Assembly (NCBI GenBank): GCA_002946415.1
Contig: NJPS01000042.1
Coordinates: 186,001 to 250,000 of the forward strand
DNA length: 64,000 nt
Source: Rutstroemia sp. NJR-2017a BVV2
Lineage: Eukaryota; Ascomycota; Leotiomycetes; Helotiales; Rutstroemiaceae
Direction of reading: 5' to 3'
The first letter of the stretch is position 1. Each line of letters begins with the position of its first letter. A program made the translations under genes and the position numbers. The notes under the pieces are model-generated. The model saw only the letters and a list, made by a program, of their open reading frames with translations. It made no database searches and was not told the DNA's origin. Positions 1 through 11,231 of this stretch are shown here, one piece after another.

Positions 1-2200
1 CTCACTCTACAACTGCATACACGGCGTCAAAGCCCTTCAGCAACGGCGCTTCAGCTACACGAAACACACGAGCTGGGTTGAATGACAGTTTACCGACGCG
101 GCAGGAAGTGGCGCAGAGCAAGCACCGTTCGCGTGGCGTTACGAGGTGAGCTGTGTTGGTTGGTGGGGGATTTTTTTCGAGGGAGAGTAAAGTAATGTTT
201 AGGTATTGATTAGTATTATTCTTGTACTGGGTGATTGGTTGGTCGGGATATAGGTTTATGGGTTGTTGAGGAGATGTTGGGTTTGGTTGACGTGCTGTGG
301 TGGGGGGATGGTGTTCGGAGGAGCGTGGGGAAGAAAGATACTGTAGATAGATACACTTGCAGGAGACAGACAGATACTCGAGTAGAGGCCGGTTAATAGA
401 AAAAGCTTGATGTGCGGGACGACGCGTGGAATGAGGGGTTGGAGAGAGTGTGTGCAGTTGCGACAATTGGCCACGAAAGACGTGTGCGCAAGTCAGTACG
501 GAGTACTTCGTATGAAGTTTGAACAGACTCGGCAGTTGATGACGACGAGATCCAGATGTACATACGCACGCACGCACATTTGCATCAAAATTCAACAAGT
601 GCATAAATTCCCACGCGCAAGCAAGCCAATGGTGCCGAAGCAACCGTTTTTTTCTCGCACCCGGACCATCGGATATTGGTGTTTGAGTTGAATCCGTTTG
701 TTTCGGAATTCGCGCTTTGACAACGACAGAGCACACGTACAGGGTTCTCTTTCTGGGCGTTCTAGAAAAATATATTGCGATGTGCGGCCCTGGTAACTTG
801 ATGCGGTGTGGGATGAAGTCATAGGTTGCACAAACGTTTGGGTCGGCGGGTGAGGATCAGGGCATTGTGGCCGGGTTAATTAGACAGAGGGAAGAGGAGT
901 TTTACTTGGATTCTTCCGTGGGCGAGGAGAGGAGAAGGTCTTCCATGGTGGAGTAGACGGAGGTATACGAAGTACAGGATACCAAGTATCGCAGCAGGTT
1001 AAGCAAGAGACTTGACGTTTGGTCCCTGGTCCAGGAGGGCTGACGCGGCCTTGCCATTGGGTCATGCAGGTTCTACTACTGTACGTAAGAGAAAGAAGCT
1101 TTTCGGATGGCGGGAAGCATCGCTCGCACTAGGGCCTAGCATCGAAGCGGAAGGACGAAGCACAAGAGGATGAGTCGACAAACGTGGTCGCGAGCAGAGA
1201 TAAGAGAGGAGGATGGATGGGCATTCCACGTTCCACGTTCCACGTTCCACATTCCCCCAACTGCCATTCAATGGCAGCGTTGGAATCGCTTCCAGGCTTG
1301 ATTGCGGCCGGACTGGGCTCAGCTGGGGCTGTCGTATCGTCTATGCTCCGTATGCGCGTCGTCGAAGTAGTAGTGGGGGGTGGCATGGTCCTCTGAAAGC
1401 ATGTGAATTTAAGATACCACCCAGTGCCACTATATTGCCAGTATTACCACCCAGTGCTCGTATACCGTCTTTTGTTTTCGAGCACACGCAAGATTGGTGA
1501 GGCTCGCTATCGGTGGAACACTGGAAAGAGAGGATACGAAGCCCCGTTAGCAGCACCGTACAGTAAGCAGCCCTTTTCTGATTGCGGACTCTGAACTGCA
1601 AAAGGCCCGACCGGTCGGCACGAAAGGAAAGAAGGAGAGACAGAAAACGAACAACGTGTTTTGGAGTAATCTTTGAAAGAGCCCAAAATTGATTGCGAAG
1701 GAGATCAACGGAAATCATTCAGACAGGCAATCAAATTCATGCGTGCTTGATCATCGTATCCAGTCACAGTCTACTCTACGTACTGTGCGAGTCTACTGTA
1801 CGAAGTATCTCACCATCTGTCAGAGGTTCTTTTTATATCTCCGGCTTACCCAGTCGTGCCAGTGCCAGTCCCAGCCAGCATTCGCTTCTTACTAAATCCC
1901 GAGATAGCTCGAAACACTACCGTTTGCGAAACACGCCTCACTTATCACTGAAGGGCCTTTCCGTTCTTGGCATTACAGTATCTTAATCGTCCCTAAGAAT
2001 TTCTGCCGTCCGACATTTTTTCCCCATTCACTGTCCCATCTCGACGGGATCCGACCATAACTATTCAACACGATAACAGAAATCCGTTGGATAAGGGAGA
2101 GATTGGCCATTTCGAGATTGGAGGAAGAAAAAAAAAAAAAAAAACTCAGATTCTCCCACAGTCCAACTTGGCAGATTGAGTATCTGTCAATCGCACCAAG
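1..2200. other. Intergenic stretch, no supported gene
   Basis: I see no convincing gene here. The longest open frame lies on the minus strand (2-736), starts with GTG, is low in complexity and matches no family I know. Visible structure is limited to a short tandem array of TTCCACG at about 1224-1250, a 13-nt sequence (TACCACCCAGTGC) present twice at 1415 and 1444, and a 17-A run at 2128-2144 just upstream of the mannosyltransferase start. The 5' end of the window may clip a neighbouring gene that cannot be judged. Confidence 0.6.
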
Positions 2201-3401
2201 ATGCTGACGTTCAGGAGAGCCTTGATGGCCGCGGCTGTCTTCCTTACTATGGTATATCTCGTCACACGAACACATAGTCCTCCGGCAGCAGACATATTAT
2301 TAAAAGATACGAGCATATCGAAACAAGGCGAGAAGAATGCAGCAGACTCAAAAACAACCCCCGGATCTTCTACAGCCTCGACGGTGGACGCTGCTCCACT
2401 TGCACCGAAGAAGAAGCCTCAGCCTGCTCAAACACTTCTGCAAGATCTATCGAGAGCTCCTCTGCGAGAGAAGCTCGCATATCAATTCCCGTACGACGTC
2501 GAGACGAAATTCCCGGCATACATTTGGCAGACATGGAAATACACACCGGCTTCTGGGGATTTCGGGGAGAACTTCCGTCCTGCTGAAGCAAGCTGGTCAG
2601 AAAAGCACCCAGGTTTCATTCACGAAGTTATTACAGACCAGGTCGCAGTCCATCTGCTAAAGCATTTGTATGCTTCTGTGCCTGAAGTATTGGAAGCTTA
2701 CAACGCGTTGCCCATGCCCGTTCTCAAGGCCGATTTCTTCCGCTACCTGATTCTGCTGGCCAGAGGTGGCATTTACTCCGACATCGATACTCACGCTCTG
2801 AAACCCGCAATGGAATGGCTCCCTGATAGTGTTCCACGAGAGGCAATTGGCTTGGTGGTTGGAATTGAGGCGGATCCAGATCGTCCAGATTGGGCGGAGT
2901 GGTACTCTCGACGAATCCAATTCTGCCAATGGACAATTCAATCGAAGCCCGGTCATCCAGTCCTCCGCGAAATCGTCGCCAACATTACCCAGCAGACTCT
3001 CAGCATGAAGAACAGCGGAGCACTAAAGAACTTCAAGGACAAGAATGTTGTTGAGTTCACTGGCCCGGCATTATGGACTGATACTATCTTCGACTACTTG
3101 AATGACGAGAAATACTTTGACATGACCACGAGCAAAGGCAACATTACATGGAGAGAGTTTACTGGTATCGAATCAGCAAAGAAAGTCGGTGATGTGGTTG
3201 TTCTACCCATTACAAGTTTCAGCCCAGGTGTGCAGCAAATGGGCGCGAAGGATTATGATGACCCAATGGCTTTTGTCAAGCATGAATTTGAGGGTAAGAC
3301 CTTTTTTACTCCATCTCACTCAATGACATAAAACTGACATAAATCTTCCAGGAACATGGAAACCAGAGAACGAACGACACATCGGAGTAATTAACTCATA
3401 A
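2201..3401 (+). CDS. Glycosyltransferase family 32, OCH1-like alpha-1,6-mannosyltransferase
   Basis: Predicted Golgi type II membrane mannosyltransferase of the GT32/OCH1 family, which extends N-linked glycans of secreted and cell-wall proteins. Exons 2201-3293 and 3352-3401 (58-nt intron, GTAAGA...TTCCAG) give 380 residues. The start has a good context (ACCAAGATG). A single hydrophobic signal-anchor spans about residues 7-21, followed by a low-complexity stem to about residue 80. The family motif IWQTWK lies at about 108-113 and the metal-binding DXD is D194-I-D196 within GGIYSDID. The short second exon restores a charged tail; without splicing, the reading frame runs on only a few codons into the intron. 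Filamentous fungi carry several OCH1 paralogues, so which one initiates outer-chain synthesis cannot be told from this window. Confidence 0.9.
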
Positions 3402-4852
3402 CCTCTCTTTTACAATCCTCCTAATGAGTGACGAATGCTTTTTCCTTGTAAAACCACGAGCACAAGGACCTTTTTCTCAATTTTTCGGCGAGCATCGAAT
3501 CCATGAGCGAATACACATACGAGCATATACGCAGGAATCTACAATCGTAGTGGGTAGGGGAGGCTGTTTTGGATTATGATGGCTAAAAACACACACACAT
3601 AGAGATGGGCAGGCAGGCAGACAGCATGATGCCCATCATTGGCTTTTTTATATTTCTTCTTACCATGGAGTTCATTGGCACGGAGCTTGTAGGATAGAGC
3701 TCTGTTGAATGGGCCGCTGCGCTGGGGAGGGACTCGCGCGTGTATGCATGCCTTTGCTGGTGGAGGGGGGGTTCTCCTTTTTTGGTTGTGATACTGAAGT
3801 CGAAAAAGTCGCACCTATCAAGAGCTGAGATGTGTGCAATTATTGGATCTCGGTATTCTGGATTGTTGGGCGGAGAAGGCGAGGAAATATAGACGAGGAG
3901 TGGTGCTTGGGGGCGATATTGCTTCGGAGTATATTTCGGGGATCGGGATGGTGTCGGATGGTGTGGGAAATATCTTGCGGGTGTGAGGAGAGGGTAGGAC
4001 GGACTTATATATATATATAATGGGCTTCGGGAGAACAAAAACAAACAAACGAAAAAGCAATCTATATTTCAACGACCAATTCTTGTTCTTAGCCGTGCAG
4101 ATGCGAGGTCATCGTGAGTGAGATTGTATGGTTTTATATGTTACGTATGATGCGGTATTTCGCGTCATATATCAACTTCCATACAAAACTTACATCACAG
4201 TTAAGTTACTCAATCCCGTAAACTTAGAGTATTAAAATCCATCCATACAGTATCCAACCGATCATCAGGGGTAACTGAAAATACAAAATCTATCATATTC
4301 TCCCAAGTCGAGTCCGAGGTCCAACTTGTTTCTCTTTCGTTCCTGGAAATCCAGTGGGTCTCGCCTTGAGAGGTGCGGAATCAATGCCGGGCTGGGCTGG
4401 AGAGGTGAGGAGCGGGAGCTTACCCCGCAATTTGGGTGTTGGTGTCTGTGTTTGTATTTACTATTTCCTCTTGTGTTTTTACTAGGCCTCGTTACATGCA
4501 TGCTGTGTGAGTTAACTTGGGTATATGTACGACAGGGACAGGACAGATATATCGTTCAGCTTTGAAGTGTAGCAATACGGTGGTTGGTATATTCCGGAGA
4601 GCGGACGGATGAGATAGCTGCTTGATATTTTTGGTTTGGTGATTTGTGCATGCCTTCGGTGTATGTGAGAGAGAAAGAGAGAGATGATTGAGAGCTGAGG
4701 TTTGAGGAACTTCTACTTTACTTCTGATGTATTACCGGAATTTGATCGTGAGGGTTGGGGGATGGGGATGCGGAGGGAGGGGTGGGTTGGAGGGATTGGG
4801 GGTACAGAGGATAGGGATGAGGACGGGGATGGGGAGGAGTGGAAAGGGATTG
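3402..4852. other. Intergenic, 1.45 kb, no gene seen
   Basis: Presumably the 3' region of the mannosyltransferase and the promoter of the acyl-CoA synthetase. A short AT dinucleotide run sits at about 4005-4020 and a GA-rich run at about 4668-4686. No frame with family resemblance was found. Confidence 0.6.
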
Positions 4853-6964
4853 ATGGGTTTGAGTAGGAGCTGGGGTGAGAGGCGGTCTGGAGGATTGAAG
4901 ATTGCTTCGCAGATCCAGAAAAGAGGTCTCTTAACGAGAAGTTACGTCGAAGGTTCCACGGAGGTATTCTCCCCCATCCTCCCCTCCCCTTCCCATCAAC
5001 CAAGCTAACCCCTCCCCCTCTCTCTCCAGCCCCCCCTCCTCCAACAAACCATCCCCTCGCACTTCGACTCCATCGTCTCCCAGCACGGCTCCAACATCGC
5101 CGTCATCTCGCGCTCGCAGGCCACAAAACTCACCTACCGCGAATTGGATGAGCGGAGCAATGCGCTGGCGCATGGGCTGCAGGCGCTGGGTGTGCGCAAG
5201 GGGGATCGTGTCGCGGTTAGTTTGGGGAATGGGTGGGAGTTTGCCGTGGCGACTTATGCGGTTTGGAAGTTGGGGGGGGTTTTGGTAGGTTGGGGTTTTC
5301 TTTTGTTTGGGGCGGGGAGGGGTTGTGAGGGGGGAGAATGGAATGGATGGAATGGATAGGATATGTGCTAACATAGGCTTTACTAGGTCCCTCTGAACCC
5401 GGCTTTTAACACGAAACAAGTTGTCTCGGCGCTGAACCATCTTCAAGCTGCATATCTTATGATTGGCACGGAAACACATCTACCGTTCAAGCCACCGAGG
5501 GAGAATATAACTCTGCTGGAGGACATCATAGGAAATCTGAATCAGAAGGAAATACAAAGCGAAGCAGTACCCAGTCTCCGCAACGTCATTCTAGTGAACA
5601 ACTCCGAAGACGAGCGCTCCAAACAAGAAATATCCTTCCCCTGCACAACCCCCTTCAACACCCTCCTCAACTCCTTCTCCAACTCCCGCACCCAACCCGT
5701 CATCCCCTCCTCTCCCCTCCACAAAGACGACATCATCAACATCCAATTCACCTCCGGCACCACCAGCACCCCCAAAGCTGCCTGCCTAACGCACCACTCC
5801 ATCCTCAACAACGGCCACTCCATCGGCGCCCGCATGGGCCTCCTCCCCACCGACATCGTCTGCTGCCCACCTCCGCTCTTCCACTGCTTCGGCTGCATCC
5901 TCGGGTACATGGCAACCGCCACACACGGCAGCACGATCCTATTCCCCTCCCCGGCTTTCTCCCCCACCGCCACCCTCCTCAGCATCCAAGAGTTCCACGC
6001 CACCGCCCTCTACGGCGTCGCCACCATGTTCATCGCGGAGCTCGACCTCCTGCAAAGCGGGCTTGTGCAAAACACAGGCTTCTCGCATCTGCGCACCGGC
6101 ATCGCAGCTGGGTCCTCGGTCCCCAAGGCTCTGATGGAGAAACTGCACCAGGAACTCAATCTCACGGGCCTGACTATCTGCTACGGCATGACGGAGACGT
6201 CCCCCGTGAGCTGCATGACCACGCCCGACGACCCGATGGCCAAGCGTCTGGACTCAGTCGGACGGGTGTTGCCGCATGTGAGCGCGAAGATTGTGGCTCC
6301 GGGCGCGCCGGAGCGGATTCTGCCCGTGGGGGAAAAGGGCGAGTTGGCTGTGGCGGGGTATTTGGTTATGAAGCACTACTACGATGATCCGGTCCGCACG
6401 GAGGAAGTATTAATACGGGATGAAGAAGATGGAAAGGTCTGGATGCTCACGGGAGATGAGGCGTGTATGGATGAGGAGGGGTATGTGAAGATTACGGGAC
6501 GGATTAAGGATTTGATTATTCGCGGGGGCGAGAATATCCATCCGCTTGAAGTTGAGAATTGTATTTTTGGGATGGGGAGACGGGTGAGTGAGGTTAGTGT
6601 GGTGGGGATTAGTGATGAAAGGTATGGGGAGGTGGTCGCGGCTTTTGTGGTGCCCGGAAGGGGGGTTACGGTTGGGTTGGATGATAGGGAGGGTGCTGCT
6701 GCGAGTTCTTCCGCTTCGTCTACCTCTGTGGAGTCTCAAATCGACAAAGATTCAGCACTTAGCATCGGAGGAGAAGAAGTAACAGTCCTCACGAAACAAC
6801 AAATCAAAGACCATGTCAGGAACACGCTAAGCGCGCATCTGGTGCCGAAATATGTGTTTTGGGTGGGGGAGTACCCGAAGACGGCGAGTGGGAAGATTCA
6901 GAAGTTTAGGTTGAGGGAGATGGGGGAGGAGTGGTTGGGGTTGAGGGGGCGTGGGGGAAAGTGA
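4853..6964 (+). CDS. AMP-binding acyl-CoA synthetase (ANL superfamily)
   Basis: Activates a carboxylic acid with ATP to an acyl-adenylate and transfers it to CoA. Exons 4853-4963, 5030-5284 and 5387-6964 (66- and 102-nt introns; the second has a GCTAAC branch site) give 647 residues. ANL motifs in order: phosphate-binding loop TSGTTSTPK (about 244-252), GMTE (about 389-392), the TGD motif near 477, GRIKD hinge near 493, and the C-terminal catalytic lysine in ASGKIQK near 625. The first about 35 residues are rich in Arg/Ser/Gly and lack acidic residues until the end, as in a mitochondrial presequence. Upstream in-frame ATGs at 4817 and 4829 are alternatives, so the start is uncertain. A Ser/Ala-rich insert of about 40 residues sits in the C-terminal domain. 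It resembles medium-chain/ACSF2-like enzymes; the substrate is unknown. Confidence 0.9.
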
Positions 6965-9912
6965 GGGGTGAGAGGGGGAGAGGATAGGGGAAGCTGGGGG
7001 TCGATGAAGAGGAGGAGGAGGGAGAAGGAAGAATAAGAATCGGAGAAAGGGGAAACGTCCAACCAGGAGACGAGGAAATGAGAAGGGTACCTACCTACTT
7101 CTATTGCAGTTATCAGAGCAACCAAAAGAAGAGAAAAAGGAGAAAATTCATTGCGTCAACAGGATAGGGAAAAGGAGAGAAAAGGAAAAGAAAGGAAGAG
7201 AAAAGAGAGAAAAGAACGGGAAAAGCAGGAAAGAAATGGAATGGAAAAGAAAAGTGGAAGAGAGACAGATGAGTTATATAGAAAGAAAGATGAATCCACA
7301 GATTAAAGAGTGTCTCCAAAGAGCTACTCTTCGCTCGTAGAATGGATGGGTTAAGGAGGTAGCTGGTTTCTTTCTTTCTTTTGGTATAATTGACTGACTA
7401 GCTCGTAAGTGAGCAAGCAAATATTTAACCAGCCCACTTCACTTGGATTGGATTTCTACGTGAGGAAGAAGAAAGAGGGAGGGAGGGGGAAAGCTTTTCG
7501 ATACTGGGAATTATCTAACTGTCCGCCTATTTATTTCCCTCTGCCCCCCTCTACCTCTGTCCATCGGAGAAGACGGATAGATAGAGAGGTATGATATAAT
7601 ATGATGTGAGGTGATATAATGTGATACTATATACGATATAGTATCGAAGCGATAGAGTACGGACTTGTTAAGAGATAGATAAATACCTAATATAAACAGA
7701 ACAGATAGACGCTCACTCGCTCGTTAAGTACTATCATTTGTACTATCTATCCATCTACATATCTATTCTCTCTCCTCTACGCCCTTCCTTTCCATCCCTA
7801 AATTAAGAAAGACTTAGTTCAATCAGTGACGAGGCCATAAAAATTGTCGACGAAGGTTCTGCTCTACGAGATGGATATTTCATCCTCATTTTTTCCACTT
7901 TCACAGCGACGCGATATCGATCGAAGCATCATGCAAAATTACACAAGTAATAAATAGTATAAGTAGAAAGAGAGAAGCGCTTTTCAATCACAATGAACGC
8001 ATGATACAAAGACAAGAAAATATGCTTTCATAAAGATAATACAACAACTCAGGTGACTCCCCAACTACCGATAATGCATAATCCAAAAAGTATCCTCCAC
8101 CAAAACCATGCTTCATGAAAACAATAAATGTAAACAGATTCAGCCCACCACCTAGTTCTCCAGATCTCCCAATCATAGCCAACCCCCCAACATATATTAA
8201 CAAAATTAACCTAACCCACAAACCAAACACCATTGAATTCCGTCAGAAAGGAACAGATACCCCCATTGCCCCCACCCGTCAAAGCATTGCCCAAAGGAAT
8301 TGTGCATTACTGCCACTCTTCGTCCCAGCGACGAAGGTATGCAAAGGTTGAATCCCGAAACGACCCCCAACAGATCATATCTCATGTCCAAACGTACAGG
8401 CTGACGATGATCCGGTATCCATAGGTGAAACAATTCGGTTTTATGCTGAAGGTGTCCGTGACATGTCAAAGCAATCCAGGAGAAACTCAAAAACAGGAGA
8501 GGCCCAGGGAATCCTGGATTGAAAAAGTCCATACTGGGTAAATCATCACCGTTAGGCTTGGCCCAGCGATATTCTTGCCAGATGAAGTAGAAGCAGACCA
8601 TGGTTGTGTGAGAATTTGGAACCCCTGTAATTGTAGTCCTATCTTGAATTCTAACGTGCAATCAAATAGTTCAGTGCAAATCCAATGAGAAGGTCTATCA
8701 ACGCGGACGTAAACAGAGCTCTACTGCGAACCGTCGTGTTTCAGTATGTTGTCCAGATCATGTCGGCCTTCTGTCAGACTGGTTGCTGGCTGATAATAGA
8801 CAAGAATTCTATTCCACAATGATGAGTTGAGAAATAAGACAACACACTGATGGGAAAACCTGGTAGAGGTCGAATGGACCATGGATACACACTTGAAAGA
8901 ATTTCAACGCGGTCCAGATCCTGGGAATGATGCTGATGCGCAAAAGAAAACTTCCAAAGTGGTTCGGTGTCCTGACGGATGCTCCAATGGTTGAATATCC
9001 AGTCTCATGTCCAGGGAGGGCCAAATCCAAGGAATTCCTGTATGGGTAATATGACTGTACCTGTAATGTGAAGGACATGCCCGATAGTCAGTTTTTTTTT
9101 GATCCATGGTCAGGGTGACCAGGAGTGAAAAGTCCATGAAGTGTGAAGAAGGCAAACGTGAAGGGGTGTAATTATCCTTTAATGGCTGTCGGCTGTATAT
9201 ACAAGATCCTCTACCATACTGCCTGGAGTCTGAGATCTAGAAAGCTCTAGTAGTGAGTCTCAAAATACTAACCAAATCACAAAAAGTGGTAGGTGGGTGA
9301 AGAAACCGGCCCGGTGAAGCTCCTGGAAAACGAGATCCAGGCAGTAGGTATTTTTGAGGGTATTCCCAGAAACAATCCAGAAACTTTCAAGGAAACAGAA
9401 ACTCGTGTTACGCCCCAACGGCCTGTGCGTATGCAAGACTGATGCAATCGACAGAATAAAAATATTTTAAAAACAAAAAGATATCCATGATCCTCATAAG
9501 GTCCGGCGCGTGGAAGCATGACAGATACTCTGCACATGCAAATGGCCTTGACAAAAAAACATCCGCGGTAATTTCCGTTATTACAGCCCGTGATCGGTCC
9601 AGTTGTGGTCTTCTAGCGTAGGGTATAATAGAAAAGCCAGGTTGTGATTTCAAGATCAAACCTTGGTCTCCCAAGTTGCGGGATGTGTTGCAACATTGGC
9701 AGTTCAATAAAATTTTCGTATAAAATGTTGTAAAGTATGTTGAGCTCCATTTGGGTCTGAATGCATGGTTGTGCAGAGGGCTCCAAAGGGAATCTTGTGT
9801 CCAGCAAAGCCAGTGGATCCAGGGAAGAATGAAGCAATGAAATTAATGCCAGAACAGTATAAAAATCCAGCGGAGGGTATAGATCGCACAAAGCAGTTAC
9901 GTTCCAAGAAAA
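6965..9912. other. Intergenic, 2.9 kb; purine-rich tract then AT-rich sequence
   Basis: The first 300 nt after the acyl-CoA synthetase stop are almost pure purine on the + strand. Beyond 7580 the sequence is AT-rich with GATA-like repeats and a perfect 23-nt palindrome at 7623-7645. The open frames between 8000 and 9900 (for example 8206-8661 minus) show no domain, poor codon pattern and no splice logic linking them to RfeG. The minus-strand part probably includes the 3' UTR of that gene. Confidence 0.5.
7623..7645. repeat. Perfect inverted repeat, 10-nt arms
   Basis: Arms GATACTATAT and ATATAGTATC flank a 3-nt spacer (ACG). It is intergenic, 660 nt past the acyl-CoA synthetase stop. It could be a cruciform, a binding site or chance in AT-rich DNA. 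Confidence 0.6.
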
Positions 9913-11231
9913 TCATCGACGATGATGTCTTCTGTCACGGTCATCCCTATTATCCCGTTCACGGTATGGTTTTGATGATGAAGATGAAGTGGCGGTTGCA
10001 CTTCGTCCAGATGGCACGGATTGAGAATATGATCCTGACTCCTGGTATGGGCTTGATTCAGTATATGTGGCATCCTGCATTTGGTAATCTCCGGAATCCT
10101 GGTATCCTCTGTTGTCGTAGACCTCCGGGGTGGTTTCATAATTGCCTGATGGAGCAGCTAGATTGTTAGACGATATTCGTTTGTTTTTTCGAGATAGGAA
10201 GGTAAGTATTAAGAAAATGAATGCACTTGGCGGTACGCACCACGACTGTAGTAGGAGGGTTCCGTTGGAGGATGCGAAACATAAGCAGATGTGGAAGGAG
10301 GTGGTCCAGCTTGGGAGTAATATTGCGGTGCCGGCGCTTGGTACGCTGTACTTGATGGATAGGGAACTGCCTGGCTCCTGGGAACAGCTTGCGGGACAGA
10401 TCCACCACGGTTTGTGGAAGAATCAACAGAATAATTGGATCCATGAACATAACTCCTGTTATCTGGTGGATACTGGGAAGAAGCATACTGCTGTGATTGT
10501 GGCTGGGTGTAGCCTTGTGGATTCTGAGAATAACTTCCAGGCTGACTGTAGCCCTGTGAATAACCCTGGCCACTTGGTGTATAAGATTGGGAACTAGGCA
10601 CAGCAGCTGACGATGATGTGTACATCACCTGTGGTGCAGCAGGTCGAGGTTGTGTCGCATCCATCCGGGCAATGGATTGATCGAGTGCATTTGAACTGCG
10701 GTAGTCCACTACTATAGGTGTGTTAGACTTTCGAACTATATCGTTCGAATCTCTATGAGAGATACCATTTGTAGGGTACTGTGCAGAAGATCTAGCAAGT
10801 CGCTCTGCTTGCCAATCTGCAGATGCCTGCTTTAAGTCATGTATCATTGCCTACACAGCAAATTCATCAGCAATGTTGATCGATCGATAGGTTAACGACA
10901 TTACATTTGTCAAGTTCCGGTAGGCCGTAATCACGTAGACTGGCTTTATTTGTCGCGTTTTTGGATCCTGCAGAACAGAGCTGATTAGTATACGATCATT
11001 CATAAACGCGTAGAGACAACATCCACCAGTATGCTGTCACGATGAACTTACCTCGACATCGCCTGGTTTGACGAGAGCGTCATTTCCAAGATAACGGCAG
11101 ATATCAGCGGTGATGACCTCTCTGTCGATACCTTCAGCGTCGATAACAAACTGACTTGTTCGTGCGGACGAGTATGCCTGTGGTTGTGAGCGGGAAGCTC
11201 TGTCTCTGTTGTCATCACGGCGCGACGACAT
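9913..11231 (-). CDS. rfeG: RfeG-like putative transcription factor
   Basis: Resembles fungal proteins annotated as transcription factor RfeG, whose biochemical role is poorly defined. Exons on the minus strand are 11231-11052, 10967-10905, 10850-10241 and 10157-9913, joined in phase, giving 365 residues. The conserved N-terminal block has ITADICRYLGNDALVKPG near residues 40-57, then exon 2 adds VYVITAYRNL and exon 3 opens with IHDLKQASADWQAERLA; together these are the recognisable family core. The rest (about 105-365) is low complexity, rich in Tyr, Gln, Ser, Pro and Gly with SYSQ/GYSQ/QYY units, ending in a very basic Arg/His tail (DRDRRHHRR). Prion-like composition of this sort suits a nuclear factor that condenses or recruits partners, but that is inference. 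No classical DNA-binding fold is visible. The fourth exon is not an open ATG frame and is easy to miss. Confidence 0.8.

Noticed and set aside
2..736. A 244-codon open frame on the minus strand at the window start
   Set aside because: It begins with GTG, is low in complexity (Pro, Thr, Asn, Gln repeats), has no family motif and no splice context; probably chance.
8206..8661. A 151-codon minus-strand frame
   Set aside because: No recognisable motif, and the region shows no frame continuity or splice sites linking it to a gene.
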